A DNA stretch of 9,587 nucleotides from Acidobacteriota bacterium (lineage in GTDB: Bacteria; Acidobacteriota; Terriglobia; UBA7540): contig PLWR01000385.1 in the NCBI GenBank assembly GCA_003165615.1, positions 1 to 9,587 of the forward strand, read 5' to 3'. A model generated the notes under the pieces. That model saw only the letters and a list, made by a program, of their open reading frames with translations. It had not been told where the DNA came from and did not search any database. Below, piece after piece: positions 1-6,288 of this stretch (the first letter of the stretch is position 1; every line of letters begins with the position of its first letter). Position numbers and translations under genes: made by a program.

Positions 1-1
1 G

Positions 2-71
2 GGCTTCGTTATTTCGCCCCTTTGGGGCTCAAGAACCTGGCCTTCGTTAGGTCCGCCCCCTTGGGGCTCAA
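2..71. repeat. Imperfect tandem pair with GCCCC..GGGGC hairpins
   Basis: Two units of about 31-33 bases lie next to each other, roughly 2-32 and 39-71. Each runs GGC(C)TTCGTTA, a few variable bases, then CGCCCC(C)TTGGGGCTCAA. Each contains a small hairpin, GCCCC pairing with GGGGC around a short T-rich loop. Similar GCCC/GGGC hairpins recur at 2075-2151, so this seems to be a dispersed intergenic repeat of the genome. The left unit starts at the window edge, so more copies may lie outside. Confidence 0.55.
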
Positions 72-121
72 CTGCCCACTCTCCCCCCCGGGGAGGAGGT
101 AGCGCAAAGTCTCGCCTGCCA

Positions 122-231
122 GAGACTCTGCGGCTTTTCCACGATTCAACCTCAAGCCCATCAGTCAGGCATTAACATGTGGATGTTTTTCAAATAAAGA
201 ACCGCAGAGTCTCAACGGCGGAGACTCTGCG
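122..231. repeat. Inverted-repeat family GAGACTCTGCGG, three arms
   Basis: GAGACTCTGCGG at 122-133 is an exact reverse complement of CCGCAGAGTCTC at 202-213. A third arm, GAGACTCTGCG, follows at 221-231. The last two can form a perfect 11-bp stem around the 7-base loop AACGGCG (203-231). The first arm could pair with the middle one across about 68 bases. No gene lies between them. It could be a small palindromic repetitive element or a transcript-end hairpin; no U-run follows. Confidence 0.6.
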
Positions 232-259
232 CTCTGGCTCGGCCTAGCCTCTCGAAGGC

Positions 260-320
260 GTGTAGCATGGACCTGTTTTGCAGGTCCGTGGTTCTTCCGC
301 CCATCACAACGAAAAGCCGC
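260..320. repeat. Hairpin repeat, copy A
   Basis: A 61-base element that matches copy B (884-944) at about 53 of 61 positions without gaps. Its core is GGACCTG-TTTT-GCAGGTCC, a hairpin of about 8 bp with one G-T pair, followed by a conserved tail, GTTC(T/A)TCCGCCCATCAC, ending in ACGAAAAGCCGC. It lies inside the gene-free stretch. Three copies in under 10 kb suggest a high-copy REP-like family (inference). Confidence 0.75.
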
Positions 321-352
321 TTCAACCCGCCAACATTCCTCAAGCCCCTGAT

Positions 353-607
353 TTTTCAATAATATCGTGGGTTACAACAGGCAAGGCGTTTGTTTTCATC
401 AACATTGTGGGATGATCCAAAATGTCACTTCGAATTTCCTTTGTTTTCAATAACATCGTGGGATCATCCCCTATTTTTTGTTTGCTTTTTTTCTCGTTCG
501 GGACGCACATCGACGATTAAACCATTTAAATACAAAGAGATAGAATTTTGCAGAAATCCCTCGAATTCGCTAGAAGTGCTTTGGTTTCATAAACATCGTG
601 GGTTACC
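353..607. repeat. Four-unit degenerate direct-repeat cluster
   Basis: Four units fit the pattern TTTTCAnnAAYATYGTGGG: 353-375, 393-418, 444-469 and 584-607. Unit starts are 40, 51 and 140 bases apart, so they are not regularly spaced. Units 1 and 4 continue with TTAC. Units 2 and 3 continue with ATGATCC and ATCATCC, exact reverse complements of each other over GGATGATCC/GGATCATCC. In unit 3 the end is an 11-base dyad, GGGATCATCCC (460-470). Units 3 and 4 are also preceded by TCGAATT (430-436, 561-567). The units sit in an AT-rich patch. I do not recognise the family. Confidence 0.7.
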
Positions 608-670
608 GGGAGGATCTCGCCGGCTTCCCGCCTTCCCGTCCTCCGCTCGGGGCGCTTCCCCCCACCCTCC

Positions 671-700
671 ATCCTAGGCTAAAGCTAGATATGTTGTCAA
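671..700 (-). promoter_or_regulatory. Sigma70-like promoter with internal dyad, orphan
   Basis: On the minus strand TTGACA (700-695) is a perfect -35 box. An 18-base spacer separates it from TAGGAT (676-671), which matches the -10 consensus at four of six bases. The spacer and -10 box contain a CTAG-7-CTAG dyad (674-688), as expected for a repressor site overlapping a promoter. It points left, into the four-unit repeat cluster, and no gene is evident downstream on that strand. It may be the remains of a promoter whose gene was lost, or may drive a non-coding transcript. Confidence 0.4.
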
Positions 701-758
701 GTAGATTCCGGCGGAAGGCCGGGCAAAGGGGGAGAAGTTTTGCAATTCCCGCCGGCAA

Positions 759-776
759 TTTCCTACCGGTAGGAAA
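759..776. repeat. Perfect 18-bp palindrome
   Basis: TTTCCTACCGGTAGGAAA reads identically on both strands, with no mismatch and no loop bases. It lies in the gap about 200 bases beyond the 3' end of the hydrolase. A perfect symmetric site of this length suits a dimeric DNA-binding protein better than an RNA terminator, because there is no natural loop. No promoter elements were recognised immediately beside it, so its role is unknown. Confidence 0.6.
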
Positions 777-883
777 CGGCGACGCAAGCTCGCACGCACG
801 GGAGACAAAACAATCGGATCGCCAGCGCTCCCAAGCACTTGTGTGGTATGGCTGTTTTTCGGCCGCGTGGGTTGTTCCTCGCC

Positions 884-944
884 GTGTGGTGCGGACCTGC
901 TTTGCAGGTCCGCGGTTCATCCGCCCATCACCACGAAAAGCCGC
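884..944. repeat. Hairpin repeat, copy B
   Basis: The second copy of the 61-base element at 260-320. Here the hairpin is perfect: GCGGACCTGC, loop TTT, GCAGGTCCGC (891-913), a 10-bp stem. The shared tail through ACGAAAAGCCGC follows. It begins about 30 bases beyond the stop codon of the minus-strand hydrolase, so it could stabilise or end that transcript, although there is no U-run. The C/T differences against copy A preserve or improve stem pairing. Confidence 0.75.
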
Positions 945-974
945 GGATCTTGGGGAACAGGCGCTACCTTGCCA

Positions 975-2018
975 TCAGCGGGCCTCAACAATTGAATCAA
1001 AGACGCTTCGGATGGCGTTTGTTACCGCCTGCGGTTGCTCCAACTGAATATCGTGACCGCTCTTCTCGACGACGATCTGCTGGCCGCGTGTGGAAAGCCG
1101 GGCGAGCTTTCGCCGTCGGTCGGCGAGTGCGGCAAGAGCAGCATCCCAGTCCTTCTTCGACATGTCCGGGTCGGGCGGCCCGACGACCCCGGCGGTTAGC
1201 ACGATGAGGGGCCTGTCACCCAAGTTCCCGGATTTTCGAACCTGTTCGGCGCTTTCGCCATCAAAACTCAAGTCTTCATCCAGCATCGCCGGAATATGCC
1301 GGGGTTTTAGAATAAGATAATACAACTCAGCATTGAGACGCTCTGGTATGGGTGCGGCATCTCGTGTCAGGTACCAGCGCGCCACGCCCAGGCGAAGCAA
1401 CAATGGATATACCCACTCCAGGAGTCTGATTTTCCTTTCGTCAGCGGCTGCCATACTAGCCGGTGTCAGTGCTTCCGGGTCTTCCTGCGATGAGTCCACC
1501 AGAACCATGCCGGCAACTTCGTTTGGGTACAAACCGCAGTAGACGCGCACGTTGAATCCGCCAAAAGAGTGGCCGACTAAGATGTACGGCGGTGGAACGC
1601 CGGCGTTGTGCAACAGCGTGTGCAATTCCCTGGCAATCTGCCGACTGGTGCGGGGGAGGGGTCCCGGATCGCTCCAGCCGTATCCCGCTCGGTCATAGGA
1701 GCAAACCTGCGTGAACTTCTGCACATCGGGTTGCACCAGATCCCATCCCACGGCCGGGACCCCCATGCCGCTGTCGAGGATGACGGCAGGCCCGCCCGCA
1801 CCTGTACAATTGATGTTCAGCCGAAAGCCACCAACGTCGACCGAGCGCCCTTCCCGCGAGAAACGCCGCGCGTCCCTGCGCTCGGAAACAAACTCCCAGG
1901 TGGCGCCGGTAATCGCTGCAACGCAGAAGATGACGGTTCCCGCGAGCAGAAACCGCCTTACCCAGCGCCTCCACCGTCCGCGACCCGGCTTTGTCGTTCC
2001 AACTGCGCTCATCGACAT
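975..2018 (-). CDS. Membrane-anchored alpha/beta hydrolase
   Basis: A probable serine hydrolase of the alpha/beta fold (Abhydrolase_1/6 type); the substrate is unknown. Counting from the ATG at 2021, a basic N-terminus (WRRWVRR) precedes one hydrophobic segment (about residues 23-42), an uncleaved anchor or signal, so the enzyme probably acts outside the cytoplasmic membrane. The fold is shown by ILDSGMG (oxyanion region, 81-87), SYDRAGYGWSD (108-118), the nucleophile elbow GHSFGG (150-155, Ser152), a candidate acid in the PDPD stretch (283-286) and the catalytic His in SGHD (His323). The length, about 348 residues, is normal for the family. The start is ambiguous: AAGGAGG lies 3 bases before the ATG at 2021 and 6 bases before the ATG at 2018, so I chose 2018. 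It is transcribed alone; neighbours give no functional clue. It is intact, with no frameshift. Confidence 0.87.
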   Translation of the reverse strand: MSMSAVGTTKPGRGRWRRWVRRFLLAGTVIFCVAAITGATWEFVSERRDARRFSREGRSVDVGGFRLNINCTGAGGPAVILDSGMGVPAVGWDLVQPDVQKFTQVCSYDRAGYGWSDPGPLPRTSRQIARELHTLLHNAGVPPPYILVGHSFGGFNVRVYCGLYPNEVAGMVLVDSSQEDPEALTPASMAAADERKIRLLEWVYPLLLRLGVARWYLTRDAAPIPERLNAELYYLILKPRHIPAMLDEDLSFDGESAEQVRKSGNLGDRPLIVLTAGVVGPPDPDMSKKDWDAALAALADRRRKLARLSTRGQQIVVEKSGHDIQLEQPQAVTNAIRSVFDSIVEAR

Positions 2019-2074
2019 CATGAGCCTCCTTTGGTCTTAGCAAGAGTTTGGCACAATACCCAATCACTTTGCGA

Positions 2075-2220
2075 GCCCTGAAAGGGCGAAATACCAAATC
2101 CTCGTCCCATCCCGGGCGTTCGACGAAGACGTATCCCGCCCCTTCAGGGCTGGGGGATTTTACCGCTCGTTAATCCCAGGGCGATGCCCTGGGCTGTGCT
2201 ATCTGGCCCCTTTGGAGCTT
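2075..2220. repeat. Cluster of GCCC/GGGC hairpins (REP-like)
   Basis: Four small palindromic units occur in about 150 bases. These are GCCCT-GAA-AGGGC (2075-2087); GCCCCTTCAGGGCT (2138-2151), roughly the inverse of the first; CCCAGGGC-GAT-GCCCTGGG, a perfect 8-bp stem with a 3-base loop (2175-2193); and GCCCCTTTGGAGCTT (2206-2220), which resembles the units at 15-32 and 54-71. The first lies about 50 bases upstream of the hydrolase start. The arrangement suggests a dispersed intergenic palindrome family shared with the left edge of the window. Confidence 0.6.
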
Positions 2221-2443
2221 ATCCGGCTGGCGCATGGTTGTAACGCCGAACTTTACTTCACCGCGTGCCAGTGTAACGCTCATCGAAAACGGATCGCGGC
2301 ATCGAATGAAGGCGCGGCTCTTCTTGACCGTTCCCACTACTTTCGATATCTTGTCACGGACATCAGCCCGCGCCACAGGGCGGTGGAACCGCAGCCAAAC
2401 AGGACTTGGGAGGCGGGATTGCCGTGCCTCAGGGCGCCCACAG

Positions 2444-2465
2444 GGGGCACGCCATGGCGTGCCCC
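2444..2465. repeat. Perfect 22-bp palindrome upstream of transporter
   Basis: The left half GGGGCACGCCA is followed immediately by its exact reverse complement, centred between 2454 and 2455, with no mismatch and no loop base. It ends 78 bases before the transporter ATG. A related part-copy, CAGGGGTGCCC, follows at 2491-2501. It could be an operator for the transporter gene or another copy-number repeat; position favours regulation and composition favours a repeat. Confidence 0.6.
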
Positions 2466-2543
2466 TGCGAAACTGGCAAGGGCCACCCACCAGGGGTGCC
2501 CGAACGAAATTCGCCACCCTAGCGAGAGGATTGAACCGCTTCC

Positions 2544-4264
2544 ATGACCTTTGCTCATTCCCTGATTATCGCCGCGCTGTTGCCCGCCGCCGACCACCTG
2601 ATCAAACTCAGCCGCCCCGACATCGCCATCATCGCCATCTACTTCGCGGTGGTGCTGGGGATCGGGATGTACTTGAAGAATTACGCCAAGAGCGGCGAAG
2701 ACTTCTTCATGGCGGGCAGGGAAATGACAGCATGGGTTGCCGGCTTGAGCTTCATCTCCGCCAACCTGGGCGCCATCGAGCTCATCGGCTGGGCAGCGTC
2801 AGCCTATGAATACGGGATTCTGGCCGCGCACGCTTACTGGATCGCCGCCTTCCCCGCCATCGTCATCCTGGCGCTGGTGATGATGCCGTTTTATTACATC
2901 TCCAAAACCCACTCCGTCCCCGGCTACCTCCAGTTGCGGTATGGGGAAGGGGCGCGCGCCCTCAGCGGAATTTCCTTCGCCGTCATGACCGTCCTGATGT
3001 CGGGCATTAACATGTATGCCATGGCGCTGGTGATGAAGGTGGTCGTGGGTTGGAATATCCACTTCAGCATCTGGGTCTCCTCCCTGACGGTGGCGATTTA
3101 CGTGGTGTTGGGCGGCTTGTTCTCCGCCATTTTCAACGAAGTACTCCAGTTCTTCCTGATCTGGCTCGGGGCATTATTAATCCCCATCCTGGGTCTGGTG
3201 GAAGTGGGTGGCTGGTCCGGAATGGTGGCGCGGATTCACCAGAATTTTCCCGGCGGTGATTACACCCACCTCTGGAGGACGCTGGGCACATTTACCGGGA
3301 ACCCCTGGGCATCCATTGGACCGGCATCGTTTTTGGCATGGGGGGAGCCATCGCCTGCGGGTACTGGACTACGGATTTCCTGGTGGTGCAGCGGGCGATG
3401 GCAGCCAAAGATCTCCGCTCGGCGAAAATGGCGCCCCTTATCGGCGCTTATTTCAAGATGGCAGTGCCCTTCATCGTCATTCTGCCGGGGCTGCTGGGGC
3501 TGGCGGTTCTACCCTTCAAGCTCGTGCCGGAAAATGCCGTGGGTCCGGGAATGCACAGCTACAACGAGTTGTTGCCGCTGATGCTGGCGCGTTATTGCGG
3601 ACCGGGCCTGCTGGGCTTGGGGATTACCGCGCTCATCGCCGGGTTCATGTCAGGAATGGCGGGAAACGTCACCGCCTTCGCCACGGTGTGGACGTACGAC
3701 ATCTATCGCCCCTACTTCCGCAAAGAGGCAACCGACGAGCACTATGTGAAAGTGGGGCGATGGTGCACCATCCTGGGCGTACTGATCAGCATCGGGGCAG
3801 CGTATTTTGTGACCCAATTCAAGAGCATCATGGACTACATGCAAGCCCTGGTGAGCTTCTTTATTTCCCCCCTCTTCGGCACCGTGCTGATGGGAATGTT
3901 GTGGAAACGTGGAACCTCCAAAGGCGGTTTTTGGGGCTTGCTGGCGGGCAGCGTGTCGTCCGTCGCCATGTTCACACTGGTGAAGGTGGACCCCAGCAAA
4001 ATCGCCTGGGTTGCGCTGTCGCCCCACGCCAAGGATATGGCGGAGAATATGTACCGGGCCTTGTGGTCCTTCCTGATCTGCGTCGCCGTGACCGTTATCG
4101 TAAGCCTGCTCACCAAACCCAAAACGGCGGAAGAGTTGAAAGGGCTGGTCTACGGATTTACCGATATCCCCTCAGAAGGCCACATGCCCTTTTACAAGCG
4201 CCCGTGGTTCTGGGGCATCGGCGTTGGCGTGTTCTTCGCAATTTTGCAGTGGATATTCTGGTAG
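2544..4264 (+). CDS. Sodium/solute symporter (SSS family), broken by one frameshift
   Basis: A cytoplasmic-membrane carrier of the SSS (SLC5-like) family, which couples Na+ entry to uptake of a sugar or organic acid. The reading frame is open from 2544, changes by one base near 3305, and continues in another frame to 4264. Joined, it makes about 573 residues, a usual SSS length. Before the break: a first membrane segment (about 26-44), the family stretch EDFFMAGREM (52-61), ISANLGAIELIGW (71-83) and GGLFSAIFNEVLQFFLIW (190-207). After it: GYWTTDFLVVQRAM and further hydrophobic segments up to the C-terminal FFAILQWIFW. GAGAGGA (2524-2530) is a weak ribosome site 13 bases before the ATG. The neighbouring GH28-like and GH78 genes suggest a rhamnose, galacturonate or oligosaccharide substrate (inference). 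As written, translation would end at 3581 with a scrambled tail. The gene may be intact with a base miscalled, or newly inactivated. Confidence 0.88.
3300..3310 (+). other. Frameshift site in the symporter gene
   Basis: The sequence reads GGG AAC CCC TGG GCA in the upstream frame. Downstream family-like sequence resumes in the frame ..CTG GGC ATC CAT TGG ACC (LGIHWT). One extra C, AACCCCCTGGGC, would restore a continuous NPLGIHWTGIVFGMGG reading. The defect is therefore a missing base in a run of C (four present, five expected). Homopolymer length errors are common in sequencing, so an assembly error is as likely as a true mutation. Confidence 0.8.
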
Positions 4265-4293
4265 GCGCGCGTCGCGCGGTCGTGTGACTTAGC

Positions 4294-4353
4294 GGCGGGT
4301 TTGCCCCGCCACTTGCCCCCTTTGCGCCCCGGCGGTGGCGGCGTAAAGCCGCC
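4294..4353. terminator. Hairpins in the convergent gap
   Basis: The 148-base gap between the two convergent genes holds two GC-rich hairpins: GGCGGG-TTTGC-CCCGCC (4294-4310) and GGCGGC-GTAAA-GCCGCC (4337-4353). Either could stop or protect transcripts from both sides. Neither is followed by a clear T-run on either strand, so intrinsic termination is unproven, and the second also looks like a widespread GGCGGC..GCCGCC intergenic repeat. Confidence 0.35.
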
Positions 4354-4412
4354 GTTACAATCATCCCCCTGTCGGTGGTGGGATACCAGGATGCAGTGCC
4401 ATCGTGCCGCCG

Positions 4413-6026
4413 CTAGAAGTTGCCGACGGCTTTCACGGCTCCGTCCTTCACTTCCGCGCCCACCTGATAGGGGGTACGGGAATCATGCAGTTCGTTACCA
4501 ACAAGGTAGATTCCGTGGCTCTCTTTGCCTTCAACCTTGAGAAATACCCCTGTCCCCGGCCGAGCCTTTGAGTTCGAAATCGAGGCGTCTTCCACCTGGT
4601 TGAGGACGATGGCCGGAGCATCCGGTTTCGCCGGCCCACCCACAAAGCCATCGACCCTCAAGCCGCTGACATCCTGAAAGTAGAGCGCACTCTGCCACTT
4701 GCTCGACTCGGGCTTTTCCCAGATGACTTCGACGTCTTTCACTTTCAGATTGCGGGCGTATTGAAACTGCATGGCGTGGACGGAACGGTCGTATGCGGCC
4801 GAGGGGTCCGTGGAAAGGAAAAACTTAACGTTTTCGAGGCTGATGTTATCAAGCCAGCTCTCGCGATGCCCGCTGATCAGGCAGGAACCTTTGCCGTGAG
4901 CGATCACGTTGCGGATAATCACGTTGCGGATGGATCCGACGGGTGGGGAGTTGGGGTTCGAGTCCAGATTTTCAGGGTTGCGCCGTACGGAGAAGTAGAT
5001 GGGATCGCCGTTGCCCCACCAGAACCAGTCGAAGCGCTGGGTATTGACCACCAGGTTCGATAGCACAACATTTTCCACATAGCCACCCGTGAACTCCATG
5101 AAGGCGATGCCGCGATTGGCGCCGGTAATCACGCAATTATCCACGGTCACGTTGCGGACGCAGTTTTTGATGCCGTCGCAAAACTTCAGCGCGCTGGAGG
5201 CGGAAGAAAGGCGGCAATTGGTAATGGTGATATTTTCGCAGGGAAGAGCGGGCCCCCACGAGTCCGAGGAATAAAACACGATAGCGTCGTCGCCGGTTTC
5301 AACGGTGCTGTTGATGATGCGCAGATCCTTGCACCCATCCGGATCGATGCCGTCGGCCCACACAGCATCTTTCAGGCTGCTGTAAATATAGACTCCATCG
5401 ATGACCATCCGCTCGCAAGCGTAGGGATTAATGTTCCAGCTTGGTGAATGGAGAATGGAGAGCCCGGCAATCCGCACATCCTTGCAGCGAACCAGGTGGA
5501 TCATGCGCGGATAGAAAGTGGTCTTGGGATCGCCCTTGGGGAAAGAGCGCATGAGCGGCTTCCCCAGCGCCTGGGCCAGAATCTGATTGTCGCGGATGTA
5601 GGCATCGTCATGGTCGTTCAGCCGCCACACATACTCGGCGTGGCCGTCGATCGTCCCGCGGCCTTCAATCGTCAGGTTCTCCAAGTCCTTGCCGTAGAGC
5701 AGCGAGGGCGCATCGAAAAGGGCCGGGGCTTTGGCCGCAAACAGCGTGGCGCCGGAATCGATGTAGAACCGGACGTGGCTGCGAAGATGAATCGTCCCGG
5801 AGGTATACTCGCCCGGGGGCAGATAGACCTGGCCGCCACCCGCCGCGGCACAGGCATCAATCGCTTTCTGAATCGCCGGACGCGCGTCGTCGGCCTTTAC
5901 GCCGGTCGCTCCGTAATCCTTGACGTTGAAAATCGCGATGCCGGTCGCGAATAGATTTGCGCCACAACACAAAAGCAAGAACAGAAAAGCCATCATTGAA
6001 ATTCTGCGCCGCGCTGTTGGGTTCAT
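4413..6026 (-). CDS. Secreted GH28-like (polygalacturonase-type) beta-helix enzyme
   Basis: A predicted exported glycoside hydrolase of family GH28, whose members cut polygalacturonan or rhamnogalacturonan by inversion. The start at 6026 (537 residues) is chosen because GGAG lies 7 bases upstream and a signal peptide follows at once: ARRR, then hydrophobic MAFLFLLLCCGANLFATG (12-29). The mature part opens with FNVKDYGATG and QVYLPPGEYTSGTI, the usual start of the right-handed beta-helix, followed by repeated short strands (NVTVDNC, NVVLSNLVV, NVIIRNVI). The acidic centre is visible: Asp225 in WADGIDPDG and Asp246-Asp247 in TGDDAI, 21 residues apart as in known polygalacturonases. The usual GHG is replaced by a SSALKF stretch (277-282), and no RIK follows; NRGIAF (304-309) occupies that area. 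Substrate may therefore differ from plain polygalacturonan. It is divergent from the rhamnosidase gene, which supports a pectin-related role. Confidence 0.87.
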   Translation of the reverse strand: MNPTARRRISMMAFLFLLLCCGANLFATGIAIFNVKDYGATGVKADDARPAIQKAIDACAAAGGGQVYLPPGEYTSGTIHLRSHVRFYIDSGATLFAAKAPALFDAPSLLYGKDLENLTIEGRGTIDGHAEYVWRLNDHDDAYIRDNQILAQALGKPLMRSFPKGDPKTTFYPRMIHLVRCKDVRIAGLSILHSPSWNINPYACERMVIDGVYIYSSLKDAVWADGIDPDGCKDLRIINSTVETGDDAIVFYSSDSWGPALPCENITITNCRLSSASSALKFCDGIKNCVRNVTVDNCVITGANRGIAFMEFTGGYVENVVLSNLVVNTQRFDWFWWGNGDPIYFSVRRNPENLDSNPNSPPVGSIRNVIIRNVIAHGKGSCLISGHRESWLDNISLENVKFFLSTDPSAAYDRSVHAMQFQYARNLKVKDVEVIWEKPESSKWQSALYFQDVSGLRVDGFVGGPAKPDAPAIVLNQVEDASISNSKARPGTGVFLKVEGKESHGIYLVGNELHDSRTPYQVGAEVKDGAVKAVGNF

Positions 6027-6080
6027 CACTTTTCTCCAGTCGCCATGGATGTTCGGGATCGCTTCCCCCTGCCCCGCAAG

Positions 6081-6109
6081 AGCATACCCCCGGTGTTTTG
6101 ACATTTCAA
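6081..6109 (-). promoter_or_regulatory. Likely promoter of the GH28-like gene
   Basis: On the minus strand TTGAAA (6109-6104) and TATGCT (6086-6081) are separated by exactly 17 bases, matching the sigma70 consensus at five of six and four of six positions. The -10 box ends 54 bases before the chosen ATG at 6026, giving a 5' leader of about 48 bases with a good GGAG ribosome site. It lies in the 262-base divergent gap shared with the rhamnosidase gene. No clear operator dyad was seen beside it. Confidence 0.45.
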
Positions 6110-6288
6110 ACGCGGAGTGACCTCTGCGCCCGCTGTGGTGAAGTCCTTTTTGGGTTGCGGTCGGCAGCCCCGCTGTGTTAAAGCTCGTCTTCCCGCCGAG
6201 GACAAGGAGATTCGACGGACACGACGACACATCCCTCGCAACGCAATGAAACCCCATAGGAGTAGCAAGCAAAGGATACCGACCTAAA

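Larger units (their letters stand above)
1..974. other. Gene-free, repeat-rich intergenic stretch
   Basis: I see no convincing protein-coding gene here. The open frames present are short, overlap one another on both strands, run through palindromic repeats and give low-complexity Arg/Pro/Ser-rich translations. The stretch holds several separate short repeat elements, each listed on its own, plus a promoter-like site and a perfect palindrome. Base composition is uneven: direct counting gives 38 G+C in the 100 bases 481-580, clearly below the coding parts of the window. It may be a decayed region or a landing zone for small non-autonomous elements (inference). Confidence 0.65.
2022..2543. other. 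Repeat-rich gap between hydrolase and transporter
   Basis: This divergent gap should hold the promoters of both flanking genes, but I found no convincing -35/-10 pair for either. It contains a hairpin cluster (2075-2220) and a 22-bp palindrome (2444-2465). Between them, about 2221-2440, open frames exist on both strands, but the translations match no family I know and none has a good ribosome site. The reading VTLIENGSRHRMK followed by LFLTVPTTFDIL (from about 2270, plus frame) looks somewhat protein-like and could be a gene remnant; this is weak. Confidence 0.5.

Noticed and set aside
353..607. Possible CRISPR array
   Set aside because: The units are degenerate and the gaps between them differ widely (about 17, 25 and 114 bases), with no cas gene nearby.
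165..1047. Several open frames of 60-150 residues on both strands in the left gap
   Set aside because: They overlap each other, run through the hairpin repeats (the shared peptide GPAKQV comes only from the repeat), lack ribosome sites and resemble no family.
1608..2081. Plus-strand frame opposite the hydrolase
   Set aside because: It is antisense to a well-supported hydrolase with intact motifs, and its own translation matches nothing known.
2170..2809. Open frames on both strands across the gap upstream of the symporter
   Set aside because: They overlap palindromes and the symporter start, have no good ribosome site and no recognisable domain; a small gene remnant cannot be excluded.
3208..4287. 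A 359-residue plus-strand frame overlapping the symporter
   Set aside because: Its translation is Gly/Arg/His-rich without membrane segments, while the overlapping frames give clear SSS protein; it is a shadow of GC-rich codons.
6098..6103. TTGACA on the plus strand as a -35 box for the rhamnosidase gene
   Set aside because: No -10-like hexamer lies 16-18 bases downstream, and the site overlaps the better minus-strand promoter. A weaker pair TTGCGG/TTAAAG (6155-6183) is also unconvincing.
6027..6272. Upstream extension of the GH28-like gene to the ATG at 6272
   Set aside because: The extra 82 residues precede a clear signal peptide, cover the likely promoter, and the ATG at 6026 has a better ribosome site.
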